The translations under genes were made by a program, and so were the position numbers. Positions 61,197-64,000 of a DNA stretch of 64,000 nucleotides are shown here, piece after piece. The stretch comes from Gordionus sp. m RMFG-2023. Lineage: Eukaryota > Nematomorpha > Gordioida > Chordodea > Parachordodidae. How positions within the stretch are numbered: the first letter of the stretch is position 1; every line of letters starts with the position of its first letter. The DNA lies in NCBI RefSeq assembly GCF_954871325.1, contig NC_088776.1:4533985-4597984 (forward strand), in the 5' to 3' direction. Under the pieces are notes generated by a model. The model had not been told where the DNA came from and ran no database searches. It saw only the letters and a list, made by a program, of their open reading frames with translations.

Positions 61197-64000
61197 ATTC
61201 ATTCATTCATTACCACCCCAGAAATTGCACGAAGTGCAATTTCATCACCCACCAGGAGTTGTAGCGTGCACCATGTATATTCACTAGTATATAGATCCTA
61301 TACATGATGTATACCCGTTTTATTATAGTGGACGGTACCACTATGTAGTCAGCTAGCATAGTAAAGAAGAGAGGAGTAAGAAAGAGGGGATCTATTAGTT
61401 CCGTTACCGGCAAAATAGTGTTAAGAATTGTAGCTAATATTAATAATAATAATGTACCTGACACCTGGTTAGATTTAAGAGATGGGGAAAAAAAAATTTC
61501 TTAATGTTTGGTAAGTATATCCTTGGAAGATAACGCAATGTCTATAGAATCCATGTTATTCACTATTATCATTATTATATTGAGCCTGGAGATCGTTATC
61601 ATTATCAATATTCACGGTTTTAAGATTATCATTGACTTCGTCAAAAATCATAATTCCTATTGCGCCAAAACATAAGTTGTCATTAGACTGGGGATAAGAG
61701 ATTGGAAATAAGGCAGTGTGAGAAATAGTCTGATACGTCCACGATTCCTGCTCTAGTTTAAACCATATTTAAGCATGTATTGCAGATGTTCCTTTAAATG
61801 TTTCTTGTTTTTGCTGAGTGCAAGAAAATCTATAAACGTAAGATTGATCAAGTCCATGTCCTTCAGACATTTTGCCAGCCAATAGTATTTGGGGATTCTT
61901 CGCCTTCCATAATCCGAGGTCCACTCCATGGACGAAAATATCATATTATCTCGTGAATGTCTTAAGCAGTGGCCGAGTAATTCTAATCTCCTCAAAGGAA
62001 TAAGTCTTTTGATAGGTAGGATGTCGCACCTGTTCCAGAGAGTTGTGTTTGGGGTGTTGTGTGGATAGTAAGTTTTAGTGATTCTCCTTAAGCACTTGTT
62101 TATGAAGGTCTGGGATGTGTTGATGTTGCTTTTAGTGTCCTGCCATGTTTCCAACCCGTATGTTAAGATGGGTAGAATTAGGGATTTAAAGAGTCTTATT
62201 TTTAGGTTCGTAGATATCTGGTTGGACGACCATAATTTAGTTAGCTGATGATATCGGGATCTGGCCTTGTTGGTCCTCGACTTAGTATCCAAAATGGTGG
62301 TGCCTAATGACATTATTCTGGTTCCTAGGTACTTAAAATCCGAGACCGTATCTACCACATTATCCTCAAAGTTAAAGGGGTCGCTGTTATATAGAGGGAT
62401 ATTGGATACAATTAACTTTGTCTTTGAGTAGTTGACTTTCAGTCCGTATCCGAAGCAATTTTTGACAAACAATGACAGCAAGTTTCTTAATTTGTACTCA
62501 GAGTTAGCTAATATGCATACATCATCGGCATAGCATAGAAAATTTAGAGAGTTGTGTATGTTATTATCATATTGTTGATTCAGATATCGAGGGTTAAGAG
62601 CATGTTCTTGTTTGAAGGATTTATTCAGAATATCGTTCATTATTACATTAAATAGCATAGGTGATAAAATGCATCCTTGTTTCAGTCCTCTGTTGGCCTT
62701 AAATGGTTGTGATTTTAAGTTCAGATGTTGTGGTATCACGTTATGATTATCGTATATTATTTTTATAAGCGAAATCAGATGTTTATCTATTCCTATGTCC
62801 TCCAGTAAGGGCCAGATCTTATGCTGTATGATGGAGTCAAAGGCTTGACTTAGATCAATCATTAGGGCAAATATTGGGGACTTATGCATTCTAGCTTTCT
62901 CCAGAATAACCTTAAGCGCCATGGTTAGTTCCGTCGTGTTCCTGCCCTTCCTATATGATGTGATGGCGTTTGAGAGGTTTCCATCGATGATTGGTTTAAT
63001 CCTGACGGCTATAATATACGTGAACATTTTTAGGGTAACTGGGATCAGTGCAATTCCTCTGTAGTCCTTCAGGCTAGTCGGGTTCTTATTTTTAGGGAAA
63101 TTAAGTATTATCGATGTCATCCATTCCTCTGGGAAATTGCCAGTATTCCATATCTCATTAAAGAGGGGAAGCAGTAGACTAGCACTTAAATCAGCATCTA
63201 TCTTCCAAAGTTCCGCAAAAATCCCATCGATTCCGGCTGCTTTATGGGTTTTTAGTCTTTTAATGGCATTGATTATATCTATTCTGTTCAGGTTCCGATT
63301 AGGTGGTTGGAAAGGATAGTCACATAATGGTTTAGGCCACCTTGTTCTGTAAAGGTTCATGTAATGGTCTGTCCATATCGCTAATTGTTCCCTGGGGTCC
63401 GTTATAATTTTATTATTTTCAATGTGTAATCTTGGTAGAGGATTGGATTTAAAGGTAGTGAGTAACTTAAGAGATTGGAAAGCCTTGTAAATATTATTGT
63501 TGTCAAAGCTATATTGTATGGATCTAGATAAGTTGGCAATAAAATATCTTTTATCTGTTCTTATGCAGTGAGTTATGTACCTTCTGTGGTGTTTAGTATA
63601 TTGGTTATAGGAGATATTTGTTGTTAAGTTTTTAATTATCTGTATTGTTGAAGGGGATAGCCATTCTTTACGCTTAATTCGTGGTCTTAAGCATGAATTC
63701 ATACAGCTTGATAAACTTAGTTTCATATCCTTCCAAGTTATATTAGGATTGATCATGCCATTTTGGGTGTTTCTCCATGTTGTTAGATTGGTGATGAACT
63801 CTTCCTTTATAACCGGATCATTCAGCTGTGCCAAGTCTTTCCTCATTATGAAGTGTGTAGAGTTAAGGTGGCTATGTTGATTTCGGTTTGGAAAAATGGT
63901 ATTTTTTATCCTTAGCTCGCATCCTAGTGGGTAATGGTCCGTAAATAAGGTGAAGTTCAGTTTGCTGATGACTTTGATGTCCTTCACCCACTTAAATATA
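61197..64000 (-). mobile_element. RTE-like LINE, copy 2, reverse transcriptase frame intact, cut by the window edge
   Basis: The open frame runs from the right edge (about 64000) to the stop at 61753, at least 744 codons. It begins in the end of the endonuclease (FTDHYPLGCELRI), then the reverse transcriptase: FPEEWMTSIILNFPKNK, YRGIALIPVTLKMF, PIFALMIDLSQAFDSI, NRGLKQGCILSPMLFN and NFLCYADDVCILANS, followed by the C-terminal CLRRITKTYYPHNT and LRRLELLGHCLRH region typical of RTE-like elements. The 3' untranslated part (61752-61197) ends in a short (AATG)n tail on the minus strand, as many RTE-type elements have. No break is seen in the visible coding part, so it is young compared with copy 1. 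The endonuclease N-terminus lies outside the window. Confidence 0.88.
61753..64000 (-). CDS. LINE endonuclease/reverse transcriptase, partial (5' part outside the window)
   Basis: Makes cDNA at the target site during retrotransposition (family knowledge). The visible residues cover the end of the endonuclease domain, a linker, the palm with the YADD catalytic motif (Asp pair) and the conserved DLSQAFD block with the first catalytic Asp, then a C-terminal domain with the CLRRI and LGHCLRH segments. The frame continues unbroken to the window edge (IFKWVKDIK), so no start can be assigned. It is the same reading order as in copy 1 at 46838-49779, which is broken. Confidence 0.87.
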   Translation of the reverse strand, partial: IFKWVKDIKVISKLNFTLFTDHYPLGCELRIKNTIFPNRNQHSHLNSTHFIMRKDLAQLNDPVIKEEFITNLTTWRNTQNGMINPNITWKDMKLSLSSCMNSCLRPRIKRKEWLSPSTIQIIKNLTTNISYNQYTKHHRRYITHCIRTDKRYFIANLSRSIQYSFDNNNIYKAFQSLKLLTTFKSNPLPRLHIENNKIITDPREQLAIWTDHYMNLYRTRWPKPLCDYPFQPPNRNLNRIDIINAIKRLKTHKAAGIDGIFAELWKIDADLSASLLLPLFNEIWNTGNFPEEWMTSIILNFPKNKNPTSLKDYRGIALIPVTLKMFTYIIAVRIKPIIDGNLSNAITSYRKGRNTTELTMALKVILEKARMHKSPIFALMIDLSQAFDSIIQHKIWPLLEDIGIDKHLISLIKIIYDNHNVIPQHLNLKSQPFKANRGLKQGCILSPMLFNVIMNDILNKSFKQEHALNPRYLNQQYDNNIHNSLNFLCYADDVCILANSEYKLRNLLSLFVKNCFGYGLKVNYSKTKLIVSNIPLYNSDPFNFEDNVVDTVSDFKYLGTRIMSLGTTILDTKSRTNKARSRYHQLTKLWSSNQISTNLKIRLFKSLILPILTYGLETWQDTKSNINTSQTFINKCLRRITKTYYPHNTPNTTLWNRCDILPIKRLIPLRRLELLGHCLRHSRDNMIFSSMEWTSDYGRRRIPKYYWLAKCLKDMDLINLTFIDFLALSKNKKHLKEHLQYMLKYGLN

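Overview
This is AT-rich nuclear DNA from an invertebrate animal. The grounds are small spliced genes with GT-AG introns, a family of seven-transmembrane (7TM) receptors, secreted antistasin-type cysteine-rich proteins (a family known mainly from animals), RTE-like LINE and hAT transposons, tRNA-derived repeats and long tetranucleotide microsatellites. I cannot place the phylum from the sequence alone.

Host genes are sparse. Four related 7TM receptor genes share one three-exon plan: exon 1 carries the N-terminus to TM4 and extracellular loop 2, exon 2 carries TM5, and exon 3 carries TM6, TM7 and the tail. The first intron is phase 2 and the second phase 0. Two genes lie on the minus strand (11223 to 8523 and 18248 to 15593) and two on the plus strand (41694 to 44412 and 57081 onward; exon 3 of the last is not seen in the window). 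Two decayed exon-1 copies lie at about 26787-27410 (+) and 39865-40099 (-). Each belongs to a duplicated block that also carries the upstream flank of an intact paralogue. The receptors lack several landmarks of rhodopsin-like receptors (DRY, NPxxY, the TM6 Trp and the TM3 Cys) but keep the overall layout and resemble divergent peptide receptors. Two genes for small secreted proteins sit among them (24650-25226 and 51718-52278, both +). Each has a signal-peptide exon, two antistasin-like domains and an Asp/His-rich tail.

Most of the rest is mobile or simple DNA. 1-8 kb holds microsatellites, a 24-bp tandem repeat, a 185-bp tandem repeat with a 371-bp higher-order period, and MITEs. 8.5-18.3 kb holds two minus-strand receptors. 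20.3-21.1 kb holds a tRNA-derived repeat, a (TTTC)n tract and a GC-block element. 26-40 kb is a transposon graveyard with a receptor pseudogene, fragments of a YLDD-type reverse transcriptase family, a retroelement gag/protease fossil, an inverted-repeat element and TA-flanked MITEs. 45.2-51.1 kb is a hAT transposon with an RTE-like LINE nested inside it. 58.8-61.1 kb holds another YLDD reverse transcriptase fossil and a tandem array of tRNA-containing units. The right edge is a second RTE-like LINE whose reverse transcriptase frame is open to the end of the window.

The receptors and the secreted proteins look like two small families that spread through the same locus by duplication. Any functional link between them is only an inference from their interleaving.
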